Source: Bhargavaea beijingensis (GTDB taxonomy: Bacteria > Bacillota > Bacilli > Bacillales_A > Planococcaceae). Taken from it: a DNA stretch of 47,347 bases. The stretch covers positions 1-47,347 of the forward strand of contig NZ_FNAR01000021.1 in assembly GCF_900101985.1 (NCBI RefSeq), given 5' to 3'. Under the pieces are notes generated by a model, which saw nothing but the letters and a program-made list of their open reading frames with translations, was not told the DNA's origin and made no database searches. The translations under genes and the position numbers were made by a program. How positions within the stretch are numbered: position 1 is the first letter of the stretch; the number at the start of each line of letters is the position of its first letter. This document shows positions 39,922-47,347 of the stretch, piece by piece.

Positions 39922-41181
39922 TTGAAAAAACGGCTGATCGTCCTGCTGACGGCCTTGCTTGTTTTGTCCACACTGACGGTCGCCTTCGCCGACCATGACA
40001 AAGGCAACGGCAAATCGCAGGACCACAACAAGCATCGCAAAGGGCATGAAATTTCTCTCGGGGTGGACGTGCTGCTGGACGAACAAAAGCACTTAATTGA
40101 AGGCAAGCGCGTCGGACTCATCACGAACCCGACCGGCGTCGACAAGGACCTGAACAGCATCGTCGACCTGCTGCACAATGACCCGGACGTCGAGCTGACG
40201 GCACTTTATGGGCCTGAACACGGTGTCCGGGGCGACGCGCAGGCGGGCCAATACGTCGAGTACTACATCGACGACGTCACCGGCCTTCCGGTCTACAGCC
40301 TTTACGGCAAGACACGCAAGCCAACACCGGAAATGCTCGAGAACGTAGATGTGCTTGTGTTTGACATCCAGGACGTCGGAACGCGCTTTTACACGTACAT
40401 CTACACGATGGCGCTCGCGATGGAAGCGGCAGAGGAACAGGGCATCCCGTTTATCGTGCTCGACCGCCCGAGCCCGCTCGGCGGGGAAAAAGTCGAGGGG
40501 CCGGTGCTTGATCCGCAATTTGCTTCCTTTGTTGGACAGTATGCCATCCCGCTCCGCCACGGCATGACTGTCGGCGAATTGGCGAAACTGTTTAATGCCG
40601 AATTCGGCATCGGCGCGGACCTGACTGTCGTGGAAATGAAGAAATGGAAGCGCAAATCCTACTTTGACGAAACAGGACTTCCGTTCGTCCTGCCGTCCCC
40701 GAACATGCCGACATTGGATACGGCGATCGCCTATCCGGGCACCGCGCTCATTGAAGGGACGAATGTCTCCGAAGGCAGGGGCACGACCAAACCGTTTGAA
40801 CTCATCGGCGCCCCGTTCATCAACAGCACCGAACTCGCGGCCGAACTGAACGCACTGGCACTCCCGGGCGTCACGTTCCGCGCGGCTTCGTTCACACCGA
40901 TGTTCTCCAAGCACTCCGGCAAGCTGTCCCACGGCATTCAGGTCCACATCACGGACCGTGACGACTACAAGCCGGTCGAAACCGGACTCCACATCGTCAA
41001 AACGATCCACGACCTGTATCCGGAAGACGTTACGCTCACCAACTTCTTCGACAACCTGATCGGAAACGGCTGGATCCGCGAAGGCATCGAAAACGGCATG
41101 ACCGTTGAAGAAATGAAAGCGGAGTGGGAAGAGGAGCTGGAGGCGTTCAAGAAGGTGCGGAAGAATTACCTCCTGTATTGA
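39922..41181 (+). CDS. namZ: NamZ-like exported exo-beta-N-acetylmuramidase (DUF1343)
   Basis: 419 residues from TTG 39922 with GGAGGGAG before it. Signal peptide MKKRLIVLLTALLVLSTLTV AFA, then a short charged stretch (HDKGNGKSQDHNKH). DUF1343 motifs: GKRVGLITNPTGVDKDLNSI, LTALYGPEHGVRGDAQAG, DVLVFDIQDVGTRFYTYIYT, LDRPSPLGGEKVEGPVLD and the TNVSEGRGTTKPFELIGAPF segment. NamZ (B. subtilis YbbC) removes terminal MurNAc. Together the three exported enzymes can reduce peptidoglycan pieces to GlcNAc, MurNAc and peptide. Confidence 0.92.
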   Translation: MKKRLIVLLTALLVLSTLTVAFADHDKGNGKSQDHNKHRKGHEISLGVDVLLDEQKHLIEGKRVGLITNPTGVDKDLNSIVDLLHNDPDVELTALYGPEHGVRGDAQAGQYVEYYIDDVTGLPVYSLYGKTRKPTPEMLENVDVLVFDIQDVGTRFYTYIYTMALAMEAAEEQGIPFIVLDRPSPLGGEKVEGPVLDPQFASFVGQYAIPLRHGMTVGELAKLFNAEFGIGADLTVVEMKKWKRKSYFDETGLPFVLPSPNMPTLDTAIAYPGTALIEGTNVSEGRGTTKPFELIGAPFINSTELAAELNALALPGVTFRAASFTPMFSKHSGKLSHGIQVHITDRDDYKPVETGLHIVKTIHDLYPEDVTLTNFFDNLIGNGWIREGIENGMTVEEMKAEWEEELEAFKKVRKNYLLY

Positions 41182-41205
41182 AGAGAGCTGTAAAAAGCGA
41201 CAAAG

Positions 41206-41243
41206 AAAAAGGGATTGGCGCGCCGGCGCCAATCCCTTTTTTT
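41206..41243. terminator. Bidirectional terminator
   Basis: AAAAAGGGATTGGCG (41206-41220) and CGCCAATCCCTTTTT (41227-41241) make a 15-bp perfect stem with a six-base loop, between namZ and the convergent IclR gene. Confidence 0.95.
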
Positions 41244-41254
41244 GATTCCGATTC

Positions 41255-41992
41255 CTATGAACTCATCCCCATCAGCGAAGAAATCCGGCCGGCTGCCGCA
41301 ATGACGCTTTCCGTGAACTGTTCCAACTGTTCGTCGGTGGTCTGGGATTCCAGCGTCTCGATGCTGACGGCGGCGATGAGACGGCTTTCGAAGTCGAAGA
41401 TGGGGGCGCAGACGGCGATGGTGCCTTCGGTTTTTTCCCCTCTGCTGATGGCGGCACCGGAACGGCGGATGGCCTGAAGCTGCTGCTTCAGCAGGTTGCG
41501 TTCAACTGGATCAGGTATTACGCGCTCAAGGAGCGGTCCGGTGTCAGCCGGCGGGCTGAAAGCAAGGAAGATTTTGTTGGCGGCGCCGATCGGCATCGGG
41601 ATGCGTTCGCCGATGCTGTCAATGATGCGGACATTCCGGGGGCTGTCGATCCGGTCTACGATGATCGAAGAGCCGTCCCTCGGGGCGTTCAGGTAAACGG
41701 TTTCCCGGACTTCCTGCGCCAGGGCTTCAAGGATGGGCCTCGACACCGCTCGGATATCCAGTTTTTCGTATTTTTTCAGGCCGAGTTCCATCCATTTGTC
41801 GCCCAGTTCGTAGTGTTTCGTCTGCGGATGCTGAGTGACGAGGCCGTGTGTCTCAAGAGATTGGAGGAGACGATACACGGTACTGATGGGCAGGCCGGTC
41901 TTGTCGGCCAGTTCAGCCACGAGCCACTGGTCTTTTTCCGGTCCGGATATGGTCCCGATCAGCTGCATCGCGCGGTCAATCGACTGAATCAT
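41255..41992 (-). CDS. IclR-family regulator
   Basis: 245 residues from ATG 41992-41990, preceded by AGGGGGAG at the right spacing; the ATG at 42019 would lie upstream of that site. The HTH domain (about 1-65) has SIDRAMQLIGTISGPEKDQW, DKTGLPISTVYRLLQSLETH. The effector domain shows VRETVYLNAPRDGSSIIVDR and RIPMPIGAANKIFLAF, ISRGEKTEGTIAVCAPIFDF. Divergent from the AGCS symporter gene, whose promoter carries two 17-base operator-like repeats. It probably represses the symporter-peptidase operon. Confidence 0.9.
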   Translation of the reverse strand: MIQSIDRAMQLIGTISGPEKDQWLVAELADKTGLPISTVYRLLQSLETHGLVTQHPQTKHYELGDKWMELGLKKYEKLDIRAVSRPILEALAQEVRETVYLNAPRDGSSIIVDRIDSPRNVRIIDSIGERIPMPIGAANKIFLAFSPPADTGPLLERVIPDPVERNLLKQQLQAIRRSGAAISRGEKTEGTIAVCAPIFDFESRLIAAVSIETLESQTTDEQLEQFTESVIAAAGRISSLMGMSS

Positions 41993-42079
41993 TGAACTTC
42001 TCCCCCTGTCTGTCCCCATTGTATCAAAAATCCATGACGAATCGGGCCGAATCGTCGGACCGTTCAGAAGAAAAAGAGA

Positions 42080-42108
42080 TTGACAATACTAAAGTGCAGA
42101 AATAGAAT
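42080..42108 (+). promoter_or_regulatory. Promoter of the symporter-peptidase operon
   Basis: Perfect TTGACA (42080-42085), 17 bases, TAGAAT (42103-42108). Transcription should begin near 42115. Confidence 0.75.
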
Positions 42109-42119
42109 GTAAGCAAACG

Positions 42120-42155
42120 GTTTCACAATGCAGAATGTATTCCACAATGCGGAAT
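42120..42155 (+). promoter_or_regulatory. Tandem operator-like repeats, likely IclR sites
   Basis: GTTTCACAATGCAGAAT (42120-42136) and ATTCCACAATGCGGAAT (42139-42155) are near-copies 19 bases apart, each a dyad with ACAATGC in the middle (ATTCC/GGAAT in the second is perfect). They begin a few bases after the predicted transcription start, suited to repression. Confidence 0.65.
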
Positions 42156-42172
42156 AATAAAAGGGGATTTAT

Positions 42173-42186
42173 TGAAAGCGATTTCG
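42173..42186 (+). promoter_or_regulatory. cre-like site
   Basis: TGAAAGCGATTTCG fits the CcpA consensus at 13 of 14 positions and lies in the leader of the symporter gene. Confidence 0.45.
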
Positions 42187-42220
42187 TATTGCGCGCGGAC
42201 ATAGAAAGGGTTGAGGGAAA

Positions 42221-43639
42221 ATGGATCGTTTTACGGCTTGGATTGCGGAGATTTCGAACTTCATTTGGGGGATTCCGCTCATGATCATCTTGATCGGGGG
42301 CGGACTGTTTCTGACGGTGCGCCTCGGGTTTTTCCAGTTCAGGTACTTGCCGCATATTATCGGGCAGACGTTCGGCAAGATGTTCTCGAAAAGTGAGGGG
42401 CAGGGGACACTGACGCCTTTCCAGGCGACGACGAGTGCGCTCGCTTCCACGATGGGTGCAGCCAATATCGTCGGTGTGCCGGTCGCGATTGCGCTCGGAG
42501 GGCCGGGAGCGATTTTCTGGATGTGGCTCGTGGCGCTGATCGGGATGGGGACGAAGTTCTCGGAAGTCGTGCTCGGGATGCATTACCGGGAGAAAAACCA
42601 GAAAGGCGAGTATGTCGGCGGCCCGATGTATTACATCAAAAAGGGGCTCGGCTGGAAAAAGGTCGCTGCGTTTATCGCGCTCGCACTCATGATCGAGATT
42701 GTGGCGAGCACGATGGTCCAGTCCAACTCGATTGCCCAGACGATGAGCGGATCGTTCGGCCTGCCGCCGTTTGCGACGGGGCTGATTGTTGCTTTCATCG
42801 TCATTTTGGTCACGTACGGCGGGATCAAAACGATCGGAAAAGTGACGGAAAAGCTGATTCCGTTCATGGTCGTGGTCTACCTTGTCTCGGCGCTGGCCGT
42901 CCTGTTCGTGAACTTCAAGGAAGTGCCGCAGGCGTTCGCCATGATTTTTGAATATGCATTCCGTCCGCTCTCGGCTGCAGGCGGGTTTGCCGGAGCCGGC
43001 GTAGCCGCTGCGATCCGTTGGGGGCTGGCCCGGGGGCTGTACTCGAACGAGGCGGGGATGGGGACGGCGCCGATCGCGCATTCCGCCGCCATTACGAGCC
43101 ATCCTGTCAAGCAGGGGTTCTGGGGTGTGTTTGAGGTGATTGTCGATACACTGGTCGTCTGCACGATCACCGCATTGGTCATCCTGACGTCCGGTGTATG
43201 GAAAACGATCGGCCCGGATGAGGCGTCGACGATGGTGACGGAAGCGTTCACCCCGATTTACGGGTCGTCCATTGCGGGGATGATTGTTTCCGCGACATTG
43301 TTCCTGTTTGTCATCACAACAGTCGTTGTCATCATCTTTTACGGGGAGAAGCAGGCTGAATTCCTGTTCGGCACTTCTTTCTCCAAATGGATGCGCTTCG
43401 TTTACATTGTGGCCATCATGGTCGGAGCGGTCGGCGGGCTGCAGTTTATCTGGCAGTTCCTGGACCTGCTGCTGGCACTGGTTGTCATTCCGAACGTGAT
43501 TGCCGTCCTGTTCCTGAGCGGAAAGGTCAAAGAGCTTACAGCGGATTATTTTGCCAATCACTATCCCGTTGAGAAACAGGCCAAGAAAAAAGGAGGAAAC
43601 GCCCATGTACGAACAGCTTCGGAAGATGGAAATCGCTGA
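42221..43639 (+). CDS. AGCS-family alanine/glycine:sodium symporter
   Basis: 472 residues with about 11 membrane helices; ATG 42221 with TTGAGGGAAA before it. AGCS markers: TPFQATTSALASTMGAANIV, GPGAIFWMWLVALIGMGTKF, GEYVGGPMYYIKKGLGWKKV, LYSNEAGMGTAPIAHSAA and PVKQGFWGVFEVIVDTLVVC. It imports a small neutral amino acid or a related compound with Na+. Its 3' end overlaps the RocB-like gene by 35 bases, so the two are co-translated. Confidence 0.93.
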   Translation: MDRFTAWIAEISNFIWGIPLMIILIGGGLFLTVRLGFFQFRYLPHIIGQTFGKMFSKSEGQGTLTPFQATTSALASTMGAANIVGVPVAIALGGPGAIFWMWLVALIGMGTKFSEVVLGMHYREKNQKGEYVGGPMYYIKKGLGWKKVAAFIALALMIEIVASTMVQSNSIAQTMSGSFGLPPFATGLIVAFIVILVTYGGIKTIGKVTEKLIPFMVVVYLVSALAVLFVNFKEVPQAFAMIFEYAFRPLSAAGGFAGAGVAAAIRWGLARGLYSNEAGMGTAPIAHSAAITSHPVKQGFWGVFEVIVDTLVVCTITALVILTSGVWKTIGPDEASTMVTEAFTPIYGSSIAGMIVSATLFLFVITTVVVIIFYGEKQAEFLFGTSFSKWMRFVYIVAIMVGAVGGLQFIWQFLDLLLALVVIPNVIAVLFLSGKVKELTADYFANHYPVEKQAKKKGGNAHVRTASEDGNR

Positions 43640-45296
43640 GCAGGCAGAGTGGATCACACGCCATCTGGTCGGCCTGAACAGCATCAATGGTACGGTCGGT
43701 GAGGTCAGGATCGTCAGGGAAATCCATCAGATCCTCAGTACCTTCCCTTATTTCCGTGAACATCCCGATCATCTGTATCTCCAGAAGATTGAAGGGGATC
43801 CGCTCGGACGCCAAAATGTGTTCGCCTTCGTGGAAGGGACGGGACATTCGGATTCAACGGTTCTCTACCACGCCCATATCGATACGGTGGCTGTCGAGGA
43901 CTTTGGCCCGTTAAAGGAGCATGCGTTTTCACCTGATGCGCTCGAGGCGTTTTTCACGGAATACGAAGCCGACCCGGAAGTCCGGGAAGAAGCGCAGTCC
44001 GGCGACTGGATGTTCGGCCGCGGTTCGGTTGACATGAAAAGCGGAGCGGCCGTTCACATCGCCAACATCCTGTACTTTTCTGAGCATCGGGAGGAACTTG
44101 ACGGAAACGTCCTTCTGCTTTGCAACGGAGACGAGGAAAGTGAACACCGCGGCATTGTCGGCGCGCTGTCGGAACTGAACCGCCTGAAGCATGAACGCAA
44201 CCTCGACTTTGTCTCGGCGATCAACACCGACTTTATCACGCCGCTATACGACGGGGACCCGCACCGGTACATCTATACGGGCGCGGCCGGAAAGATTCTG
44301 CCTTGCTTCCATATTTACGGACGGGAGGTGCATGTCGGGGACACGCTTTCCGGCATCGATCCGAACTTTATCGCGGCGAAGCTGACCGAGCGGATCCACA
44401 ACCGGTACCGCCTCGCGGAGAATATCCCGAATGAACTCGTTTTGCCGCCGACGTGCCTCCAGCAGCGGGATACAAAAGAACTGTACACCGTCCAGACTGC
44501 CATCAGCAGCCATCTGTACTTCAACTACTTTATCTATGAAGAAACACCGGCCCGGATTTTGGAGAAGCTGATGGATGAAGCCTCAGCGGCATGCCGGGAA
44601 GCCGAGACGTATATGAAGGAACAGTTCGACGAGTACTTGGGCGTGACCGGACTGCCGGCGCGCAACCTCTCCTGGTCGGTCGATGTCACCACATACGAGG
44701 ACTATGTGGACTACCTCGGGAAATGCGGGGTGGATGTCCGCGCCGTGATCGCCAAAGCGCTTGAAGATGCGGAAGGAGAAGCGGGAGACCTGCGGGACCT
44801 CAGCTTTTCCATCGTCAGCGCGCTCCAGGCGGCCGACCCGGAAAAGAAAGCCCGTGTGATTCTGTTCTTTGCGCCGCCGTTCTTGCCTCACAACTACCTG
44901 AAAGCCGACCAGGAACGCGATATGCAGATCCAGGCATCGGTCGAAGGCGTGCTCCGGGAAATGGGCGAAACCACCGGCGAACAGTTCGCTCTTAGAAAGT
45001 TCTTCCCATATCTCGCGGACGGCAGCTTCCTGTCGCTCCACGAAACCGAAGATGAGCTGGCGCCGCTGGTCGGAAACTTGCCGGAATGGGGCAATCTGTA
45101 CACCATCCCGTTCGGCTCCATCCAAAAGCTCGACATCCCGTCCATCAACATGGGCGTGTACGGCAAAGACGGCCACAAATGGACGGAACGCGTCTACAAG
45201 CCTTACTCTTTCGGCATCCTGCCGGAACTCATCCGGAAAACGACGGTCAGCCTGCTGAAGCAGGGAGCGGAAAAGCGGATGCTGGAGATGGCCTGA
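43605..45296 (+). CDS. RocB-like M20 peptidase
   Basis: 563 residues from ATG 43605, with AGGAGG at 43591-43596; a longer frame upstream has no ribosome site. It resembles RocB, an M20 relative encoded with arginine-degradation genes in Bacillus (about 560 residues). Metal motifs: LYHAHIDTVAV, FGRGSVDMKSGAAVHIANIL, NGDEESEHRGIVGAL and the late TERVYKPYSFG segment; the dimerisation-like part is replaced by a longer middle region. The reaction of RocB is not established. Here it follows an amino-acid symporter rather than rocA/D/F genes, so release of an amino acid from an amide or peptide is only a guess. Confidence 0.85.
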   Translation: MYEQLRKMEIAEQAEWITRHLVGLNSINGTVGEVRIVREIHQILSTFPYFREHPDHLYLQKIEGDPLGRQNVFAFVEGTGHSDSTVLYHAHIDTVAVEDFGPLKEHAFSPDALEAFFTEYEADPEVREEAQSGDWMFGRGSVDMKSGAAVHIANILYFSEHREELDGNVLLLCNGDEESEHRGIVGALSELNRLKHERNLDFVSAINTDFITPLYDGDPHRYIYTGAAGKILPCFHIYGREVHVGDTLSGIDPNFIAAKLTERIHNRYRLAENIPNELVLPPTCLQQRDTKELYTVQTAISSHLYFNYFIYEETPARILEKLMDEASAACREAETYMKEQFDEYLGVTGLPARNLSWSVDVTTYEDYVDYLGKCGVDVRAVIAKALEDAEGEAGDLRDLSFSIVSALQAADPEKKARVILFFAPPFLPHNYLKADQERDMQIQASVEGVLREMGETTGEQFALRKFFPYLADGSFLSLHETEDELAPLVGNLPEWGNLYTIPFGSIQKLDIPSINMGVYGKDGHKWTERVYKPYSFGILPELIRKTTVSLLKQGAEKRMLEMA

Positions 45297-45314
45297 AAAA
45301 TCAAATAGACAGGG

Positions 45315-45349
45315 AAAGGGATTGGAGCACCGGCTCCGATCCCTTTTTC
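45315..45349 (+). terminator. Rho-independent terminator
   Basis: AAAGGGATTGGAGC (45315-45328), four-base loop, GCTCCGATCCCTTT, then TT. One T-G pair in the stem. Confidence 0.9.
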
Positions 45350-45565
45350 TGATGTCTTCATTTATCATGTACGGAACCTGACTGCAGGGCGATTCGGTGT
45401 GTAAGGTAGCCGAGCCCCCCAGCATCCTGCAGCCCGCCTCAAGCCCGCCTGCAAGCCTTGTCGCGTAAACGTGCCCGAGCGTCACAAATAAATGATGATC
45501 GAATGCTCTTCGGCCATCCGTAAGCGCGACAGCCGGCGAGGGGAAGTACGTTCGGAAGAGAATAT
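45350..45565. other. Intergenic DNA with an unassigned minus-strand frame
   Basis: No gene could be assigned. A minus-strand frame runs through (for example RAFDHHLFVTLGHVYATRLA then GGLEAGCRMLGG) but has no ribosome site, no family I recognise, and continues as antisense of the peptidase gene. It may be chance or old debris. Confidence 0.3.
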
Positions 45566-45605
45566 GAAAAACCCTTGAACCTTCCAATGGAAGCGTTCAA
45601 GGGTT
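45566..45605 (-). terminator. Terminator of the cell-wall hydrolase gene
   Basis: On the minus strand AACCCTTGAAC (45605-45595) pairs with GTTCAAGGGTT (45580-45570), with an inner TTCC/GGAA, followed by a T-run (45570-45566). Confidence 0.85.
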
Positions 45606-45622
45606 CATAGGAGAAGCGGTTA

Positions 45623-46741
45623 TTAAAGTGCAGAGTAGTGGCGCTTGTACTCACGCTTGAACTTGCCCCAGTAGCTGTCGTTCACGCTGCTGACTGTGAT
45701 GCCCTGCGAGGAGCTGGCGTGGATGAACTTGCCGTTGCCCAGGTAGAAGCCCATGTGAGAAACGTTGTTCGCTCCGCCGTAAGTGCCGCGGAAGAAGACG
45801 AAATCGCCAGGCTGTGGGCTGCTGATCTTGAAGGAACGGTCATAGTAGCCTGCAGCCGACGTACGGGAGTGGCTGACGCCCGCTTGCTTGAGAACATAGT
45901 AGATGAAACCGCTGCAGTCGAATCCGGCTGTTGTTGTGCCGCCCCACTTGTAAGGAATGCCCTTCAGGCCTTGTGCAATGGAGACAAAGTTGGAAAGGGA
46001 CGCCGATGCGTTAGCTTCATTTTTTGGAGCCGATGCATGTTCGACCTTTGAAGAAGACGACGAGCCGGATACTTTATTGTTGGTTTTAACAGGAGTTCCG
46101 CTTACCTTCAGCTTTTGCCCCGCATAAATGATGGTCGAACGCAGGCCGTTCAGATCCATCAGCTTACGGTAAGACATTCCGTGCTTATTGGCGATCTTCG
46201 AGAGCGTGTCTCCGCTTTTCACCACATAAGTGGACGAATTGGCCGATGGCTTTGCAGTTGATGTGTTTTTGTTCGTTGTCGTGTTCTTCGAAGGAGCGGA
46301 AGAAGGTGCGCTTGCTTTTCCGCTGACTTTCAGAACCTGTCCGACTAGAATCAGGTCACTGCGCAGACCGTTGAGAGATTTGATCTTGGAAACGCTTGTG
46401 CCGTGGACAGCCGCAATCTTGCCCAGCGTATCGCCGCGCTTGACGGTGTAGCTGGAGGCCGAAGATTGGCTGGCCGGCTTGGAAGCCGCCTGGCTGGAAG
46501 ATGGCTTTTGGGCTGTTGTCGAACCTGTCAGCTCAAGCACCTGGCCAGGGAAGATGACATCGCTGCTGAGATTGTTGTAGTTTTTGAGGGATGCAACGCT
46601 GACGTTGTTTTGAAGAGAAATTTTCCAGAGGGTGTCCCCGGACTTAACTTGATAAGTATCGGAAGAGGCTTCAGCATCTCCAGTGGCGATAAACGTGGCA
46701 AGCGCTGCAGTTGTTAAAGCCGAAAATACGATTTTTTTCAA
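45623..46741 (-). CDS. LysM x3 NlpC/P60 DL-endopeptidase (LytE/CwlS-like)
   Basis: 372 residues from TTG 46741, preceded by AGGGGGA (46755-46749); an ATG further up lacks a site. Signal peptide 1-26 (MKKIVFSALTTAALATFIAT ending DAEA). Three LysM domains at about 29-72, 97-140 and 171-214 (each with V-K-x-G-D-T-L), joined by Ser/Thr/Lys-rich linkers. The C-terminal NlpC/P60 domain (about 250-372) has the triad Cys276 in FDCSGF, His329 in SHMGFYLG and His341 in FIHAS. It cuts D-gamma-glutamyl-diaminopimelate (or lysine) bonds in the wall, for growth or cell separation. A WalR box upstream supports an essential-autolysin role. Confidence 0.95.
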   Translation of the reverse strand: MKKIVFSALTTAALATFIATGDAEASSDTYQVKSGDTLWKISLQNNVSVASLKNYNNLSSDVIFPGQVLELTGSTTAQKPSSSQAASKPASQSSASSYTVKRGDTLGKIAAVHGTSVSKIKSLNGLRSDLILVGQVLKVSGKASAPSSAPSKNTTTNKNTSTAKPSANSSTYVVKSGDTLSKIANKHGMSYRKLMDLNGLRSTIIYAGQKLKVSGTPVKTNNKVSGSSSSSKVEHASAPKNEANASASLSNFVSIAQGLKGIPYKWGGTTTAGFDCSGFIYYVLKQAGVSHSRTSAAGYYDRSFKISSPQPGDFVFFRGTYGGANNVSHMGFYLGNGKFIHASSSQGITVSSVNDSYWGKFKREYKRHYSAL

Positions 46742-46843
46742 CGTTATTTCCCCCTGAGTTAGAATAGTTTTATATGTCACAGACTTTTACGCTAAATTTA
46801 ATGGTGTTTAGGAAATTCTATCTAGTTTAATAATCTATTGCTC

Positions 46844-46852
46844 ATTTTAGCA
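46844..46852 (-). promoter_or_regulatory. Extended -10 of the LysM-NlpC/P60 gene
   Basis: TGCTAAAAT on the minus strand (46852-46844), 22 bases after the WalR box; no good -35 is present, as expected for an activated promoter. Confidence 0.5.
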
Positions 46853-46871
46853 GAGTCATAGGGGTTAATAG

Positions 46872-46888
46872 ATTACAGTTAGATTACA
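46872..46888 (-). promoter_or_regulatory. WalR (YycF) binding site
   Basis: On the minus strand TGTAAT-CTAAC-TGTAAT matches the WalR consensus TGTWAH-N5-TGTWAH at every fixed position. It lies 131 bases before the start codon of the cell-wall hydrolase, just upstream of where the -35 would be. WalR drives autolysin genes in Bacillus and Staphylococcus. Confidence 0.8.
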
Positions 46889-47025
46889 AATTGCTTCATG
46901 TTTGTAATAATTGCTACGGAATTTTACAGCCAAATTAATAAATAGGCGCATTCAAATGAAAAAGCTCGATAATTGAACGCCGTCCAACCCTTAGAAACGA
47001 ACTTACAATCTGTTCATTCCGGACA

Positions 47026-47085
47026 TGAAAAAGCTCCCTTCAATTGGAGCGGAGAATCAGGATTCTCTGTCCAAAATGAAGGGAG
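47026..47085 (-). terminator. Large terminator hairpin
   Basis: On the minus strand CTCCCTTCA...TTGGA (47085-47071) pairs with TCCAATTGAAGGGAG (47048-47034), with an inner perfect GAGAATC/GATTCTC hairpin (47052-47067) and a T-run after it (47031-47027). It ends the peptidoglycan-binding protein gene. Confidence 0.8.
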
Positions 47086-47109
47086 ATCAGTTCAGGAAAA
47101 AGGGAGGAG

Positions 47110-47347
47110 TTATTTAAGCAGGCTGGCCATCTTCTTCTGGGAAGCCGGTCCGAAGTATCCGTCCGCCGTGAGTCCGTGCTTTTTCTGGAAGGCGATCGCC
47201 GCGGAGCGGGAGCCTTGCCCAAAGATGCCGTCAACGTCCAGTTTGAACCCGGCTTTGTTCATGTCACGCTGCCAGTTCCTGACGGCTGTGCCGGTTGACC
47301 CGAGCGATAGCGTTTTGCCGTAGATCATGCCGTTTGACGGGGAAGGG
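47110..47347 (-). CDS. Protein with C-terminal peptidoglycan-binding domain (5' end outside window)
   Basis: The minus-strand frame is open to the window edge: after PSPSNG it reads MIYGKTLSLGSTGTAVRNWQ, RDMNKAGFKLDVDGIFGQGS and AFQKKHGLTADGYFGPASQK, then KMASLLK and stop at 47112-47110. This is a complete PG_binding_1 domain (about 65 residues). Such domains close amidases and endopeptidases of the cell wall. An internal ATG at 47328 would yield only the domain and has no ribosome site, so the gene most likely continues upstream beyond the window. The enzyme part is unknown. Confidence 0.75.
   Translation of the reverse strand, partial: PSPSNGMIYGKTLSLGSTGTAVRNWQRDMNKAGFKLDVDGIFGQGSRSAAIAFQKKHGLTADGYFGPASQKKMASLLK

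Noticed and set aside
42089-43687. 532-codon minus-strand frame
   Set aside because: Antisense shadow of the AGCS symporter, with Arg/His/Asp-rich content and no family motif.
41206-45349. Near-identical AAAGGGATTGG terminators after namZ and the RocB-like gene as a possible repeat family
   Set aside because: Similarity does not extend beyond the hairpins; terminator stems often converge.
1-47347. CRISPR arrays, tRNA or rRNA genes, prophage modules
   Set aside because: No regular repeat-spacer pattern, no cloverleaf or rRNA-like sequence and no phage structural genes were seen.

Overview
The window looks like chromosomal DNA of a fairly GC-rich member of the Bacillales (Bacillota), perhaps a Planococcaceae-type organism. 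The support is strong AGGAGG-type ribosome sites with frequent TTG/GTG starts, CcpA cre-like sites, a textbook WalR box before a LysM-NlpC/P60 cell-wall hydrolase, an IS1182-type transposase, and a structured intergenic repeat common in this order. The genus is an inference. No rRNA, tRNA or CRISPR was seen.

Left edge to 13.3 kb. The window opens on the 5' end of an IS1182-like transposase, a palindrome-rich repeat and an iron-dependent alcohol dehydrogenase with two disabling lesions. Next comes an AT-richer, intact five-gene operon (2125-8979): an unusual palm-domain/winged-helix regulator, 2,3-diaminopropionate ammonia-lyase, a YgeY-like M20 hydrolase, an N-acyl-D-amino-acid deacylase and a sodium:solute symporter. 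From 9.0 to 13.3 kb is a graveyard: a relic of an MFS transporter 3' end, a C-terminal piece of a carotenoid oxygenase, an alpha/beta hydrolase with a stop codon, an intact BKACE-type enzyme, a frameshifted PadR regulator and a frameshifted auxin-efflux-type carrier. This stretch lies between two direct copies of the MFS 3' end plus its terminator.

13.3 to 26.3 kb holds intact uptake-and-catabolism modules: an MHS-type MFS transporter with a CaiC-like acyl-CoA ligase, divergent from a TetR regulator; a YfcC-type carrier divergent from an RpiR regulator and an M20D amidohydrolase; and a CitA/DcuS-type sensor kinase and response regulator followed by a TctCBA tripartite carboxylate transporter that carries a cre site. 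From 26.3 to 27.8 kb are mostly gene fragments and terminators.

27.8 to 35.8 kb is a tightly coupled catabolic operon: two complementary acyl-CoA dehydrogenase subunits, an enoyl-CoA hydratase, a TAXI-type TRAP transporter (binding lipoprotein plus fused permease), a family III CoA-transferase and an IclR regulator. Together they would import an unknown carboxylate, activate it by CoA transfer and start beta-oxidation. Their substrate is the main open question of the window.

36.1 to 41.2 kb is a muropeptide-recycling operon (AmiE-, NagZ- and NamZ-like exported enzymes) without murQ/murR/murP nearby. 41.2 to 45.3 kb carries a second IclR gene, divergent from an AGCS amino-acid/sodium symporter and a RocB-like M20 peptidase, with tandem operator-like repeats at the promoter. 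The right edge holds the WalR-associated cell-wall hydrolase and the C-terminal peptidoglycan-binding domain of a protein that runs out of the window.
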